Shown: positions 8,491 to 17,307 of the stretch, piece by piece | How positions within the stretch are numbered: the stretch's first letter is position 1 | How the letters are laid out: each line of letters starts with the position of its first letter | NCBI RefSeq assembly: GCF_021728395.1 | Contig: NZ_JAKKCM010000005.1 | Location: 280,469 to 344,468 of the forward strand | Reading direction: 5' to 3' | Length of the DNA stretch: 64,000 nucleotides | Source: Vibrio sp. J1-1 | GTDB lineage: Bacteria > Pseudomonadota > Gammaproteobacteria > Enterobacterales > Vibrionaceae | The notes under the pieces: generated by a model | Database searches by the model: none | What the model was told of the DNA's origin: nothing | What the model saw: only the letters and a program-made list of their open reading frames with translations | Position numbers and translations under genes: made by a program

Positions 8491-9257
8491 TGTGCGTTCC
8501 GAATCGCAGTCAGACGAGAGGCTAAGATCGACATATCTCGTTCGACTTCACTCGCAGGTAAATGACGCGCAAGCAACGCTCGAGCCTCGTCTTCGTTGCC
8601 TTCTGCCAGTAATAGCAGCGCGAAATTCAGCTCAACCTGTTGGGGTAGTTGTTTATATGCCAATAACGGAGAAAACGTTGTACGCGCTTTCTCGACCTGA
8701 TTGTCATGCAAATAACTGATCGCTAGATTGGAGCGAAAATGTGGGTTGTCCGGTGAAAGCAAAATAGCTTGCTGCAATGCCGTTCGAGCTCGCTGGGCGT
8801 CACCATCCAGCAAAGCGATGCCCAAACCATTATGCAGTTGCGCCTCGATCTGCGTGTCGCTTGCTTTGGGTAGTCCGACCTTGTAAACCTCGGTGGCTTC
8901 GGTTACACGACCGTTACTCAACAAATAGCGGCCAAGGTACATACACGCCTGCGCCGAAATAGATTCTGGATGCGCACAGACGTAACGCAGTTTTGCCATC
9001 GCGGTTTCTTTCTTGTCCTGACGGTACTGGCTACGAGCCAACATCATTTGGTATTTGAGATTGTCTGGCGACAGTTCAAGCAACTTCAGATACTGCTGCT
9101 CCGCCTTGCCATACTGACCATAGTTAAACGCGGCTTCGGCAAGGGCTTGGGTATTGTCTTCGGTTTGCTTTTTCACTTTGCCCGCTGTCGCACAGCCGAA
9201 TAGCAAAGGACTGAGACAGACCAACAACAGCCATTTGATAGGGTTTGTCGTCATCAT
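8487..9257 (-). CDS. tadD: TadD, TPR lipoprotein (pilotin-like)
   Basis: The 256-residue protein begins with a lipoprotein signal ending LLFGC (Cys about residue 22, followed by Ala). This is followed by about five tetratricopeptide-like helical pairs (for example ALAEAAFNYGQYGKAEQQYLK). TadD lipoproteins help localise or stabilise the secretin at the outer membrane. GGAG lies eight bases before the ATG, and the start overlaps the tadC stop (ATGA). Confidence 0.85.
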   Translation of the reverse strand: MMTTNPIKWLLLVCLSPLLFGCATAGKVKKQTEDNTQALAEAAFNYGQYGKAEQQYLKLLELSPDNLKYQMMLARSQYRQDKKETAMAKLRYVCAHPESISAQACMYLGRYLLSNGRVTEATEVYKVGLPKASDTQIEAQLHNGLGIALLDGDAQRARTALQQAILLSPDNPHFRSNLAISYLHDNQVEKARTTFSPLLAYKQLPQQVELNFALLLLAEGNEDEARALLARHLPASEVERDMSILASRLTAIRNAQ

Positions 9258-10174
9258 TTTAAGCTCTCCAACAACAGGTTCATGGTCGGTGCAACGATCA
9301 GCACCATCAGTGGCAACATAATGAAAGCCATTTGGATCAGCGTAATGCGTCCCGGCAGCTTACCGGCCTGCTCCTGCAACGCCATTTTGCGCAACTGTCT
9401 GGCATCCGCGCTGATGGTGCGCATGGTTTCTGCCAACGGAGAACCATATCGCTCGGCCATCGCTAGCGTACTGGCGAGACGTTCGAGCTCTTTCAGCCCG
9501 GTGCGCCACGCAAGCTTTTTCAGGCACTGGGCAGATTCTCCGCGGACCTGAATCTCAGCGTGGGTACGCAATAACTGCCGCGCCAACATCGGCTCAACAT
9601 CAAGCAAGTACAGACCAACTTTCTCCAGTGAGCGCTCCAGTGACAACCCAGCTTCAACACTGATCACCATCAGGTCGATTGCATCGGGTACAACGTGCTG
9701 CTGCTTTTGTTGCGCCTGATTGGCTTGGCGACGCAACCAGTATTCGGGCAAATTGGAGCCGAGCACATAACCGATTAACGTCATCATTAGGGTATACGCA
9801 TCGAACAGCTCACCAGATACCGCCTGCCAAATCAGAGCGGCACTGGCGCTAAACAAGCCGAGAAACAGCTTGGCGCCACGCACCGTATTTAACGCGGTAG
9901 ACGAAGCAATGCCCGCGTGTTCCAACATTTGTTGTAGGCGCTGTTTCTCTTTATCAGAAGTGGGGTACAACACACCCAACCCAGCAAAAAAAGAAGACGA
10001 GGAACCCTCCACTCTTGCGGTATCATCACTAAGATTTAAATAGCGCTCACATTGCGCTTGCCAACGACTTTGAGATTGCTGGGACAAAAACAGCCACAAC
10101 AACACAGACATAAACACCACACCAGCGACCAACAGAGCGGCAAGTGAGGTTGACGAGACGAACCATTGCACCAT
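9254..10174 (-). CDS. tadC: TadC, inner-membrane platform protein (GspF/T2SSF domain)
   Basis: 306 residues with an N-terminal membrane helix, a second helix pair near residues 100-150, a cytoplasmic T2SSF domain (DAIDLMVISVEAGLSLERSL) and a C-terminal helix (ITLIQMAFIMLPLMVLIV). With TadB it forms the platform that couples the TadA ATPase to pilin extraction. AAAGGGA precedes the ATG. The gene starts three bases after the tadB stop. Confidence 0.9.
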   Translation of the reverse strand: MVQWFVSSTSLAALLVAGVVFMSVLLWLFLSQQSQSRWQAQCERYLNLSDDTARVEGSSSSFFAGLGVLYPTSDKEKQRLQQMLEHAGIASSTALNTVRGAKLFLGLFSASAALIWQAVSGELFDAYTLMMTLIGYVLGSNLPEYWLRRQANQAQQKQQHVVPDAIDLMVISVEAGLSLERSLEKVGLYLLDVEPMLARQLLRTHAEIQVRGESAQCLKKLAWRTGLKELERLASTLAMAERYGSPLAETMRTISADARQLRKMALQEQAGKLPGRITLIQMAFIMLPLMVLIVAPTMNLLLESLK

Positions 10175-10177
10175 GAG

Positions 10178-11077
10178 TTATCCCTTTAACTGAGTCATAC
10201 GACGGATCAGGTACAATCCACCCAAAATACTGCCGACGACATACGCCATGACGATTTGCCCACCGTTCGAGGTCATCAGAAATTCAAAATGCTCGCGACC
10301 GGTAGTAAACAGCACCAGACACACCAAAACTGGTAGTGCGGCGAGCACTTTGGCGGAGCTGCGTGACTCGGACGTAATGCTCTGAATACTGGCGTTGAGC
10401 TCAGCGCGCGATCTCAATGTATGCCCTAACCGCTCCAACACTCCGGTTAAACGGCCACCCGTTTCCTGCTGCAAGCTGAGTACAATGGTTAGAAAGCGAA
10501 ACTCTGCGATCGGCATACGCTGCGCGGCATTCTTCATCACTTCATCCAGCGTTTGGCCGACTTTCAGCTCATCATGCATGCTGTCAAACAAACGAGCGGT
10601 CACGCCCTGATGTTGTTGCGCCATCTCATGAAATACATCCGCCATCGGCGCGCCAACACGCAACGCTCGGATTAAGCCATCAATGACATCGGGTAGTTCG
10701 TCGCGAAACTGGTCTTTGGCCTTCTGCTGCAACTGTTGATACGCAAACCACACCACCAGCAACGCTGTACTTAGGCTGAGCGGCAATGCCACATACCAGT
10801 CCATACCGTTAAAACAAAGTACCGTTGGTGCCAATAACAAGGACGCCGCCAAACCGAACTGCCATTGCCTTAACTTGGCTGGACTAACGAAAGTTTGCAG
10901 GTTTTGATACCAAAGCCAGTGACACCAGAACGGTTGACGTTGGTCGGCCTCAATATCCAAATTCAACAAGGTGTAGCGCTTAAGCTGACGTTGCCAATGC
11001 TCCTGACGTTGGATGGCTTGCCAGATCAGCCCGCCCGCCACCAACCAGAAGGCAATCAAGACAAACATTAACTTCAC
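10178..11077 (-). CDS. tadB: TadB, inner-membrane platform protein
   Basis: 299 residues with the same architecture as TadC: N-terminal helix, paired helices near 85-125, the T2SSF domain (LPDVIDGLIRALRVGAPMAD) and C-terminal helices. I chose the GTG at 11075-11077 because it overlaps the tadA stop (GTGA) and has GGAG eight bases ahead; the frame extends 18 bases further upstream but lacks this signal. TadB is the partner of TadC in the pilus platform. Confidence 0.88.
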   Translation of the reverse strand: MKLMFVLIAFWLVAGGLIWQAIQRQEHWQRQLKRYTLLNLDIEADQRQPFWCHWLWYQNLQTFVSPAKLRQWQFGLAASLLLAPTVLCFNGMDWYVALPLSLSTALLVVWFAYQQLQQKAKDQFRDELPDVIDGLIRALRVGAPMADVFHEMAQQHQGVTARLFDSMHDELKVGQTLDEVMKNAAQRMPIAEFRFLTIVLSLQQETGGRLTGVLERLGHTLRSRAELNASIQSITSESRSSAKVLAALPVLVCLVLFTTGREHFEFLMTSNGGQIVMAYVVGSILGGLYLIRRMTQLKG

Positions 11078-12375
11078 TGCAATTTCTCCACACACTGGCG
11101 CAATGCGTCTTCTTTGGCAAAATGTGCCGCCTTGTCCAGCAAAGCCTCTGACACCGACTGAGCGGTAAATCGGCCGTAGATATGCTGTTGTTCTGCACGG
11201 ATCAGTTCAAAACGGAACACCGGACTGAGTTCAATTTGTTCGCCGTTCATCCCCACCACTTCACTGATGGCGGTAATCCGACGACGACCGTCGCGCATCC
11301 GCTCAAGCTGCACCACGAGGTCAATTGCGCTGACGATCTGGCTACGAATAATATGGTCGGACAAACGCTCTCCGCCCATTTGCAGCATATTGGTTAAGCG
11401 CACGATCGCATCTTGTGGATTGTTGGCGTGCAAGGTACACAAGGAGCCGTCGTGACCAGTGTTCATCGCTTGCAACATATCGAATGCTTCTGCGCCACGA
11501 ACCTCACCCAGTACGATTCTATCCGGACGCATACGCAGTGCGTTTTTGACCAGATCGCGTACCGTCACTTCTCCGTTACCTTCCGTACTGGCATTGCGGG
11601 TCTCAAGCGGTACCCAATGTGGCTGCGCCAAGGACAGTTCGGCGGCATCTTCGATGGTCAGAATACGTTCGTCTTCACTGATGTGCCGACTCAGCGCATT
11701 CAGCAAGGTCGTTTTACCCGAACCTGTACCACCGGAGATTAAGATATTGCAGCGACAGTAGGTCGCCAATGCGAGAAATTCCGCCATTTGCTCTGACAGG
11801 CTGTCGTTGTTAACCAGATTCGACAACATCAACTTGCTGGCGGGGAATTTACGGATCGAGATGCAGGTCCCGTGCAGCGCTAAAGGCGGCGCGATCACGT
11901 TGACGCGGCTGCCGTCTTTTAGGCGCGCATCCACCATCGGGTTGGATTCATCGACCCGGCGACCAATCGCATTCACGATCCGCTGGGCAACGTTGAGTAC
12001 ATGTTTGGCATCGCGAAAACGGATATCGGTTTTTTCTAGCTTGCCGCGTCGTTCGACGTAGATTGTTTTAGGGCCATTGACCAAGATATCGGACACATCT
12101 GGGTCCTCGAGCAAGGGTTGAATCGGGCCGATACCGACCATTTCATCGACCAGTTGTAAGCCTAAAACCGCCAGCTCCTGACGGTTATAGGGCAGCATTT
12201 TCCGTCCAGAAATGACATTGAGGGCGTCTTTGACACGCGGCAGCAGTTCATCACGGGACAAACTCGCGGCAATCGATGGGTCGACTAGTTCGTAAAACGC
12301 ACTTTTGGCGTCATCGGTCATCGAAAGCAGTTCGTGGCTGCGGCTCTTGTGGGTTAACACATCTTGCTTAAACAT
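11074..12375 (-). CDS. tadA: TadA/CpaF secretion ATPase
   Basis: A 433-residue hexameric motor ATPase of the GspE/VirB11 superfamily. Visible motifs are the N-terminal CpaF domain (DILVNGPKTIYVERRGK), Walker A ISGGTGSGKTTLLNAL near residue 212, an Asp box (ILTIEDAAEL), Walker B RIVLGEVRGAEAFDML and the His box TGHDGSLCTLHANNP. It powers both extension and retraction of Flp pili in systems studied so far. The start at 12375 is preceded by AAAGGG and lies four bases after tadZ; a longer frame would overlap tadZ. Confidence 0.93.
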   Translation of the reverse strand: MFKQDVLTHKSRSHELLSMTDDAKSAFYELVDPSIAASLSRDELLPRVKDALNVISGRKMLPYNRQELAVLGLQLVDEMVGIGPIQPLLEDPDVSDILVNGPKTIYVERRGKLEKTDIRFRDAKHVLNVAQRIVNAIGRRVDESNPMVDARLKDGSRVNVIAPPLALHGTCISIRKFPASKLMLSNLVNNDSLSEQMAEFLALATYCRCNILISGGTGSGKTTLLNALSRHISEDERILTIEDAAELSLAQPHWVPLETRNASTEGNGEVTVRDLVKNALRMRPDRIVLGEVRGAEAFDMLQAMNTGHDGSLCTLHANNPQDAIVRLTNMLQMGGERLSDHIIRSQIVSAIDLVVQLERMRDGRRRITAISEVVGMNGEQIELSPVFRFELIRAEQQHIYGRFTAQSVSEALLDKAAHFAKEDALRQCVEKLQ

Positions 12376-12379
12376 CGAC

Positions 12380-13507
12380 TTACCCTTTCTGCTCCGCCGA
12401 AGCGGCACCCAGCACTTGGCCTAATTGATGGATTTTTTTGCTGAATTTTGAACGCTCTGCCAACAGTGGCTTGCCTGTTCTTTCCGCTTTATCAAACGCT
12501 TTAGCGTCAAACGGCAGCTCAACGCTCAATTCCAACCCCAGCGCTTTGGTAATTTCTTGCTTAGGCACTCGACCTTTGGCATGACGGCACAAGTTGCCGA
12601 CTAAGATTTGTCGCTGGTGTTTCAGCGGCGCATTGGCTCGCAGCTTGGCCAGATAACGGAAACTGTTCAGGCTGTAATCGGTGACGAATATACAGTTGTC
12701 TGCCTGCTCGACGATCGCGGGCATCGCCGGGTGGTTAAGGTTTGGCACATCCACAATCACCGTTGCGTAGTGCTCCGCCAGAGCCTGAATGGTCTCCGCA
12801 GGTTGCAGTACGTTATCGTGTGGCAACTGGCTGTCCTGACCGTAAAACAGATGAAGACGCTTGGTGAGTTGCTGGCTGCTGTGTGCAAGCAAGGTTTCGT
12901 CGATACGCTCAGCGTCGGCAATGATGTGTTCCAAATGGGGGTCGTAATCGGCGCCCAATAGGATCGGGTGTTGGCTGTGGAACAGGTCAAAATCAACCAA
13001 GGCGACAAACTGATGTTGTTTCTCGGCTAAAAAGTAACCCAAGTTCGCCGCAATGGTGCTCGCGCCGCATCCACCAGTACTGCCAAGCACGCAAATCACG
13101 CGTCCCTGACGCAATGGCTTGGCAACTTGGTGTCCTTGAAGGTGCAGTAAGCTCAATCGAATCGCATCGGCATCTAACGGCGTGGTGTGGTAGTCGTTCA
13201 CACCCGCAAACATTAGGCTACGGTATAACGCAACTTCTTGTTTTTTACCCAATACAATCAGCTTCATCTGCGGCGGGCAATACTCCGCCAGTTTACGCAG
13301 CGCTGCTTCCAGTCCCAGACAGTCACCGCCGTCAACGATGAGTAAGTCAGGCGCACCCTGTTTGACACACCAAAGCCTGGCTGCTTCAATATCACCTTTG
13401 TTGACCTGAATGTCTTGCGTGGTCAAGTCACCTTTTAGGTGCTCAAGCACTTGTTGGCTATGGTTATCGAGAACAAACGCGACAACATTAAATACTCTTT
13501 CAGTCAC
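12380..13507 (-). CDS. tadZ: TadZ/CpaE, MinD-like localisation ATPase
   Basis: The 375-residue protein has a receiver-like N-terminal domain (about 1-125) with no clear phospho-acceptor pattern. A ParA/MinD fold follows (about 135-370) with the P-loop GSTGGCGASTIAANLG. Both lysines of the deviant Walker A box are missing: Thr replaces the first and Ala the second. Atypical boxes are known in TadZ proteins. TadZ marks the cell pole or site where the Tad machine assembles. The GTG start follows GGAG by eight bases. Confidence 0.87.
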   Translation of the reverse strand: MTERVFNVVAFVLDNHSQQVLEHLKGDLTTQDIQVNKGDIEAARLWCVKQGAPDLLIVDGGDCLGLEAALRKLAEYCPPQMKLIVLGKKQEVALYRSLMFAGVNDYHTTPLDADAIRLSLLHLQGHQVAKPLRQGRVICVLGSTGGCGASTIAANLGYFLAEKQHQFVALVDFDLFHSQHPILLGADYDPHLEHIIADAERIDETLLAHSSQQLTKRLHLFYGQDSQLPHDNVLQPAETIQALAEHYATVIVDVPNLNHPAMPAIVEQADNCIFVTDYSLNSFRYLAKLRANAPLKHQRQILVGNLCRHAKGRVPKQEITKALGLELSVELPFDAKAFDKAERTGKPLLAERSKFSKKIHQLGQVLGAASAEQKG

Positions 13508-13510
13508 GAC

Positions 13511-14068
13511 TTACTCTCCTGTCACCGGCTGTCTTTCTGCCGATTTAAGCTGATTATTGAACAAGCGTTGTACCGCCCCGGTCGTCAGGGCGCTGTTATG
13601 CTCTTGATACTCTTCCCCGTGGCGCCATGTCGATTTGTTAACCACACTCAGGTAGTGATTACGCAGCTGCTGGCAAGCATGCGCCGAAACAGGTAACGCC
13701 TGGCGGTTGTAACGACAGGTATCTGGCACGAGCGCCACCTCAAGCTCAGCAGAGATCTGATTCTGCTTATCCGACTGATAAGTCATCTGCACTGGCAAAT
13801 GAAGATATTCGGTCAACTGAGTGCGCAGTTTTTGTCGTGTCTGCAGATCCAAATTACCGCCTTGTAACGAGAGGTGAATGTGTCCCTGCTCTTCACGTTT
13901 ATTCACTGGGCTCAGGATGTTTTTCAGGTCTAACTCTATTTGGGCTACAGTGGTCTTAAATGAGGTTTTATCCTGAAAGGTTGCATGCGTGACTGTTTCG
14001 TACGGACGCTGACAACCAACCACCAATAAAAGCGGCAATGTGCTCAAAGCTAATTTCGCGAATTTCAT
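13511..14068 (-). CDS. CpaD-family pilus lipoprotein
   Basis: The 185-residue protein has a lipoprotein signal ending LLVVGC, then a periplasmic domain with four further cysteines. Position between rcpA and tadZ, the lipoprotein signal and size fit CpaD/RcpB, the outer-membrane partner that helps the secretin fold and gate. Three ATG codons stand in a row (14074, 14071, 14068); AAGGA is best spaced for the last. Sequence conservation in this family is low, so the assignment rests largely on context. Confidence 0.7.
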   Translation of the reverse strand: MKFAKLALSTLPLLLVVGCQRPYETVTHATFQDKTSFKTTVAQIELDLKNILSPVNKREEQGHIHLSLQGGNLDLQTRQKLRTQLTEYLHLPVQMTYQSDKQNQISAELEVALVPDTCRYNRQALPVSAHACQQLRNHYLSVVNKSTWRHGEEYQEHNSALTTGAVQRLFNNQLKSAERQPVTGE

Positions 14069-14076
14069 CATCATCC

Positions 14077-15501
14077 TTAATAGTTGTATCCATAGTTACC
14101 AAATAAACGCTGACTGGCGTCGTGGTCATCACCCATATCACGTAAGAACAAACGCTCGAATCGATTGGCAGGACGGAAGCGATCTAGCGGCGTAGTTAGT
14201 TCGCTCGGATCGCTGGTTGGCTCAACTAAGTGAGCAGTCGCGATGATGACTAACTCACTTTCCGAGTTCTTAAAGCTGTTGCTACTGAAAAGTGGTGCAA
14301 GGAAAGGAATTTCGCCAAGAAATGGCAGCGCTTCGATTTTATGGTCTTGATAGGTTCTCACCAGACCTGCCAACGCAAAGCTCTGGCCATCGGCCAACTC
14401 AATCGTTGTGGTGGCGCGGCGGCTTTCAATACCTGGAACTTCGACACCAGCAATAGAGACGCTGTGCTCGCGACTTAACGTAGAGACTTCCGGCGCAACG
14501 GTGAGACTGATCTGTTTGTTACTCAGCACAGTTGGAGTCAACTCCAAAGAAATACCAAAGCGCTTAAACTCGATACTCACACCGTCGTCACTGTTGTCGA
14601 CAGGGAAAGGAAACTCGCCACCAGACATAAAGGTTGCTGCTTCACCCGATTTTGCCGTCAAGTTAGGTTCTGCCAACACGTTGACCAAACTGTCTTCAAC
14701 CAAGGCATCAATGATGACATTTAAGCCATGCTGACCGTTTCCCGACGGCAATGTATTGGAAGGAAATTTATTGCCCGGAGTAACACCCAATGCCGCTTGC
14801 AGCGTGTCCCATGTCCCCCAACGCATATTGCCGATCGAGCTCCAGCGCAGGCCGAGTTGTTCGCTGGTCGAGCGTTCCATTTCAACAATACGCACAGAAA
14901 TATTCACTTGGGCACTGCCTGCCGTTTTAAGCTGGTTAACCACCAATGGGTAGACGCCCATGCCACCGCCCGGCTTGGCCATACCTTCACCGCGGCCGCC
15001 GCTACTAGCACTTTCGCTCGTTGGCGCAGCTAAAGTTTGTTCGTCTCCCTCTTGTAGTCCTTTAGCAAACCCCGACGCTATGCTAAGGATCTCGTGCGCC
15101 TGAAGTGCATTGGCCACTTCACCCATCGCGACGATAGCCCCTTTACTATGAGCAAACGTCACTTGGGCATCGGGAAACGCGTGTTGCACCGCTCGCTCCA
15201 GCTCAGACAGGTCGGCGGCAACCACTATTTTGTAGTGCGCCAGTGTTCGGGCATTGTCTCCGAGCACTAGGATGTCGGTTTCACCCAGCGCTTTACCAGA
15301 CACCATTACGTGACGGTTAGAAGGCGCGTGAACCACCACCAAATTGGGGTCAGAAACAAAAATATCTTTCACATCATCGTTGACCGTGATCAGACGGTTT
15401 TGGTTGATAGTGAGATTCAGCGTATGACTTGCTGCTACCGCCCACGGCGAGACAGACAAAGCAAGCGATACGTACAGTATAAAATTTCGAAGCAAGGACA
15501 T
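14077..15501 (-). CDS. rcpA: RcpA/CpaC outer-membrane secretin
   Basis: The 474-residue protein has a Sec signal peptide (about 1-23). An N-terminal pilus-assembly domain follows (NRLITVNDDVKDIFVSDPNL) and then the secretin domain in the C-terminal half (VNVLAEPNLTAKSGEAATF, and VPGIESRRATTTIELADGQS near 350). It forms the outer-membrane pore through which Flp pili emerge. A Gly/Ser-rich linker (about 150-170) separates the two parts. It sits two bases upstream of the cpaD-like gene in a tight operon. Confidence 0.92.
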   Translation of the reverse strand: MSLLRNFILYVSLALSVSPWAVAASHTLNLTINQNRLITVNDDVKDIFVSDPNLVVVHAPSNRHVMVSGKALGETDILVLGDNARTLAHYKIVVAADLSELERAVQHAFPDAQVTFAHSKGAIVAMGEVANALQAHEILSIASGFAKGLQEGDEQTLAAPTSESASSGGRGEGMAKPGGGMGVYPLVVNQLKTAGSAQVNISVRIVEMERSTSEQLGLRWSSIGNMRWGTWDTLQAALGVTPGNKFPSNTLPSGNGQHGLNVIIDALVEDSLVNVLAEPNLTAKSGEAATFMSGGEFPFPVDNSDDGVSIEFKRFGISLELTPTVLSNKQISLTVAPEVSTLSREHSVSIAGVEVPGIESRRATTTIELADGQSFALAGLVRTYQDHKIEALPFLGEIPFLAPLFSSNSFKNSESELVIIATAHLVEPTSDPSELTTPLDRFRPANRFERLFLRDMGDDHDASQRLFGNYGYNY

Positions 15502-15504
15502 GAT

Positions 15505-16395
15505 TTATCTCGTTGTGCTCTTTTCTTGGGTGCGGATATCTTCGCCACTGAAAATACGAATGGTGTGCTGAGGTTTACGATCCGGGTGATGGTTATCCGA
15601 TAACTCTTCATCCCAAAGTGTGGCCATGGTTGACGTCGTCAATGACCGTTCGTCCTGCTGATAGCCGCGAAGGATCAGAGATAAATCCCCCAACGTCTTG
15701 GCTAACAACAAACGTTGCGCCCCTTCTGGAGTGACCTCAAAAGTGACCGGTAAGGTCTCCCCCGATCCCATCGACACGTCGCTGTCATTTTGGTGTTTTG
15801 GGCCGCTGACAATATCTGTCAGGATATTGTTGATCGCGAGCAAACGCGTGTTTTCGAGAATCACGCTGGTGGCGCGTTTGGTGACCTCTCCAAAGCCTTT
15901 CTCTGATGCATGCTCATTTTTGCTGGTTAAGATGACATCAACGTAATTGCCCGGCCTTAGCAAGTCATAGTTCATCCCTGCTAAGCTCATCTCCAGCGTG
16001 ACCGCTCGCATGCCAGGCGAAAGCATCGCGGACATGTATTGACTCTGCTCTGGGCGGATAATGTCTGAGACGGCAAGCGATTGATTGGCTGCCAAGCTAC
16101 GGGTTAGCAAGCTGCCTTTCAGTACATCGGGTTTGATAAAGCCTTCAAGAAACACGTCGTTAAGTTGCGTGTTGCTATCGGATGGCATTGGTGCCCAACG
16201 GAAATCTTCTGCTTTCAGTAATGCACCCGCTTGGATGGCGTATTTCGCGACTAAGATTTTTGGTACAACTGCTTTTTCTTTCACCGCCATTTCGGCTGGC
16301 TTATCTGTTTGGGGTGAGGCTGTACTCAACCATGCCACCACCAGCATTGCGACCAAGGTCGCTCCTCCGAGTAGCACAAAAATTAACTTTTTCAT
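15505..16395 (-). CDS. cpaB: CpaB/RcpC Flp pilus assembly protein
   Basis: The 296-residue protein starts with one membrane anchor (about 5-25). A SAF domain follows (KILVAKYAIQAGALLKAEDF near 47-66) and then the RcpC/CpaB domain (LRPGNYVDVILTS near 145). CpaB family proteins are periplasmic partners of the secretin, and the SAF domain is thought to touch peptidoglycan or carbohydrate. It lies between tadV and rcpA. The ATG has no strong ribosome site. Confidence 0.88.
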   Translation of the reverse strand: MKKLIFVLLGGATLVAMLVVAWLSTASPQTDKPAEMAVKEKAVVPKILVAKYAIQAGALLKAEDFRWAPMPSDSNTQLNDVFLEGFIKPDVLKGSLLTRSLAANQSLAVSDIIRPEQSQYMSAMLSPGMRAVTLEMSLAGMNYDLLRPGNYVDVILTSKNEHASEKGFGEVTKRATSVILENTRLLAINNILTDIVSGPKHQNDSDVSMGSGETLPVTFEVTPEGAQRLLLAKTLGDLSLILRGYQQDERSLTTSTMATLWDEELSDNHHPDRKPQHTIRIFSGEDIRTQEKSTTR

Positions 16396-16407
16396 GATGG
16401 GTATAAA

Positions 16408-16848
16408 CTACATATAGTGAATAGTGGTGGTTGCTGCAATACATATAGCGACCGCATAAGGCACGGTGGTTTGCGGTTTTGCCACAATCACTCCCCTTAG
16501 CGCGAAGTAGTTAAACAGCAAATACGCGGCGCTTAATACTCCGCCTAACAAAGCCGTTTTTAATAACAACCAATACCATTGTTCCAAAGAGGCGTAGGCG
16601 CATACTGCCAATAACTTACTGTCTCCAGCCCCCAGCCAACGGTAGTGGAAAGCCACCACCCCAAAGACCACTATCGTGATTCCGACTAAAAGTGAGTGAA
16701 GAGAAAAAGGCGTGACAGTGGCGCAAACGATTAATAACAAGAGCAAAAATATATTGGGGACTTTACGCTGATAAACATCACTCAAAGCAATAACAAGCAA
16801 CAAGACTACCGTAATAATTTGCAACAAAAAATAATAATTACTCGCCAC
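16408..16848 (-). CDS. tadV: TadV/CpaA prepilin peptidase
   Basis: The 146-residue inner-membrane aspartyl protease has about four to five helices. It has both catalytic aspartates of the family: ALSDVYQRKVPN near residue 24 and GAGDSKLLAV near 73. It cleaves the leaders of Flp, TadE and TadF. The GTG start lies inside the end of flp (11-base overlap), with a G-rich stretch upstream. It lacks the N-methylation domain of PilD-type enzymes, as expected for TadV. Confidence 0.88.
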   Translation of the reverse strand: MASNYYFLLQIITVVLLLVIALSDVYQRKVPNIFLLLLLIVCATVTPFSLHSLLVGITIVVFGVVAFHYRWLGAGDSKLLAVCAYASLEQWYWLLLKTALLGGVLSAAYLLFNYFALRGVIVAKPQTTVPYAVAICIAATTTIHYM

Positions 16849-17038
16849 CCGACCCCATGTTCATACCATCAATGATCGTTTGAAACTTTTCCTTTAAAGC
16901 ACTGATAAACAAGCCATCAGAACCAAATATCGCAAGTATCCCAGCCGCTAGCCCAGCAGCGAGAATGCCATATTCAATCGCCGTTGCCCCTTCTTCATCG
17001 TGCATGTAACGTTCAATTAGTGACAAAAAACCATTCAT
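16838..17038 (-). CDS. flp: Flp major pilin
   Basis: A 66-residue type IVb prepilin with a short charged leader ending in Gly, then ATAIEYGILAAGLAAGI. This is the Flp motif (Glu-Tyr at positions 5-6 after the cleaved Gly) at the head of the membrane and assembly helix. The ATG at 17038 is preceded by AAAGGAATT; the longer frame begins inside that ribosome site. Flp is the fibre subunit and, as first gene of the operon, is expected to be the most abundant product. Confidence 0.92.
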   Translation of the reverse strand: MNGFLSLIERYMHDEEGATAIEYGILAAGLAAGILAIFGSDGLFISALKEKFQTIIDGMNMGSGGE

Positions 17039-17307
17039 ACGATCAATTCCTTTATAAAAAATCATTCAATTTTCTTTTGATGTGAGAATTATTATCAATA
17101 CCGTTGTAAAAATCAATATCATTTATATAATAAATGCCAATTTATCGATAAAACATAGATTCATAGATCGTATAAATTAATTAATTTAGCATTAACCTCT
17201 TTATCTTCGCGAAATAACGGACGATTTTACGGTTCAACCAATAAGCACACTGTTGCACTAATTGCGTTATTTCTTGTTTGCTTTGATTTTCGTATAAAGG
17301 AATATTC
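17039..17307. promoter_or_regulatory. flp/lipoprotein divergent promoter region
   Basis: This is very AT-rich DNA between flp and the divergent lipoprotein gene. On the minus strand TATATA (17124-17129) lies 17 bases from a weak TTTATC (17147-17152), a possible flp promoter. No obvious sigma-54 site or strong palindrome was found. A promoter for the lipoprotein gene should also lie here, but I cannot place it with confidence. Confidence 0.3.
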
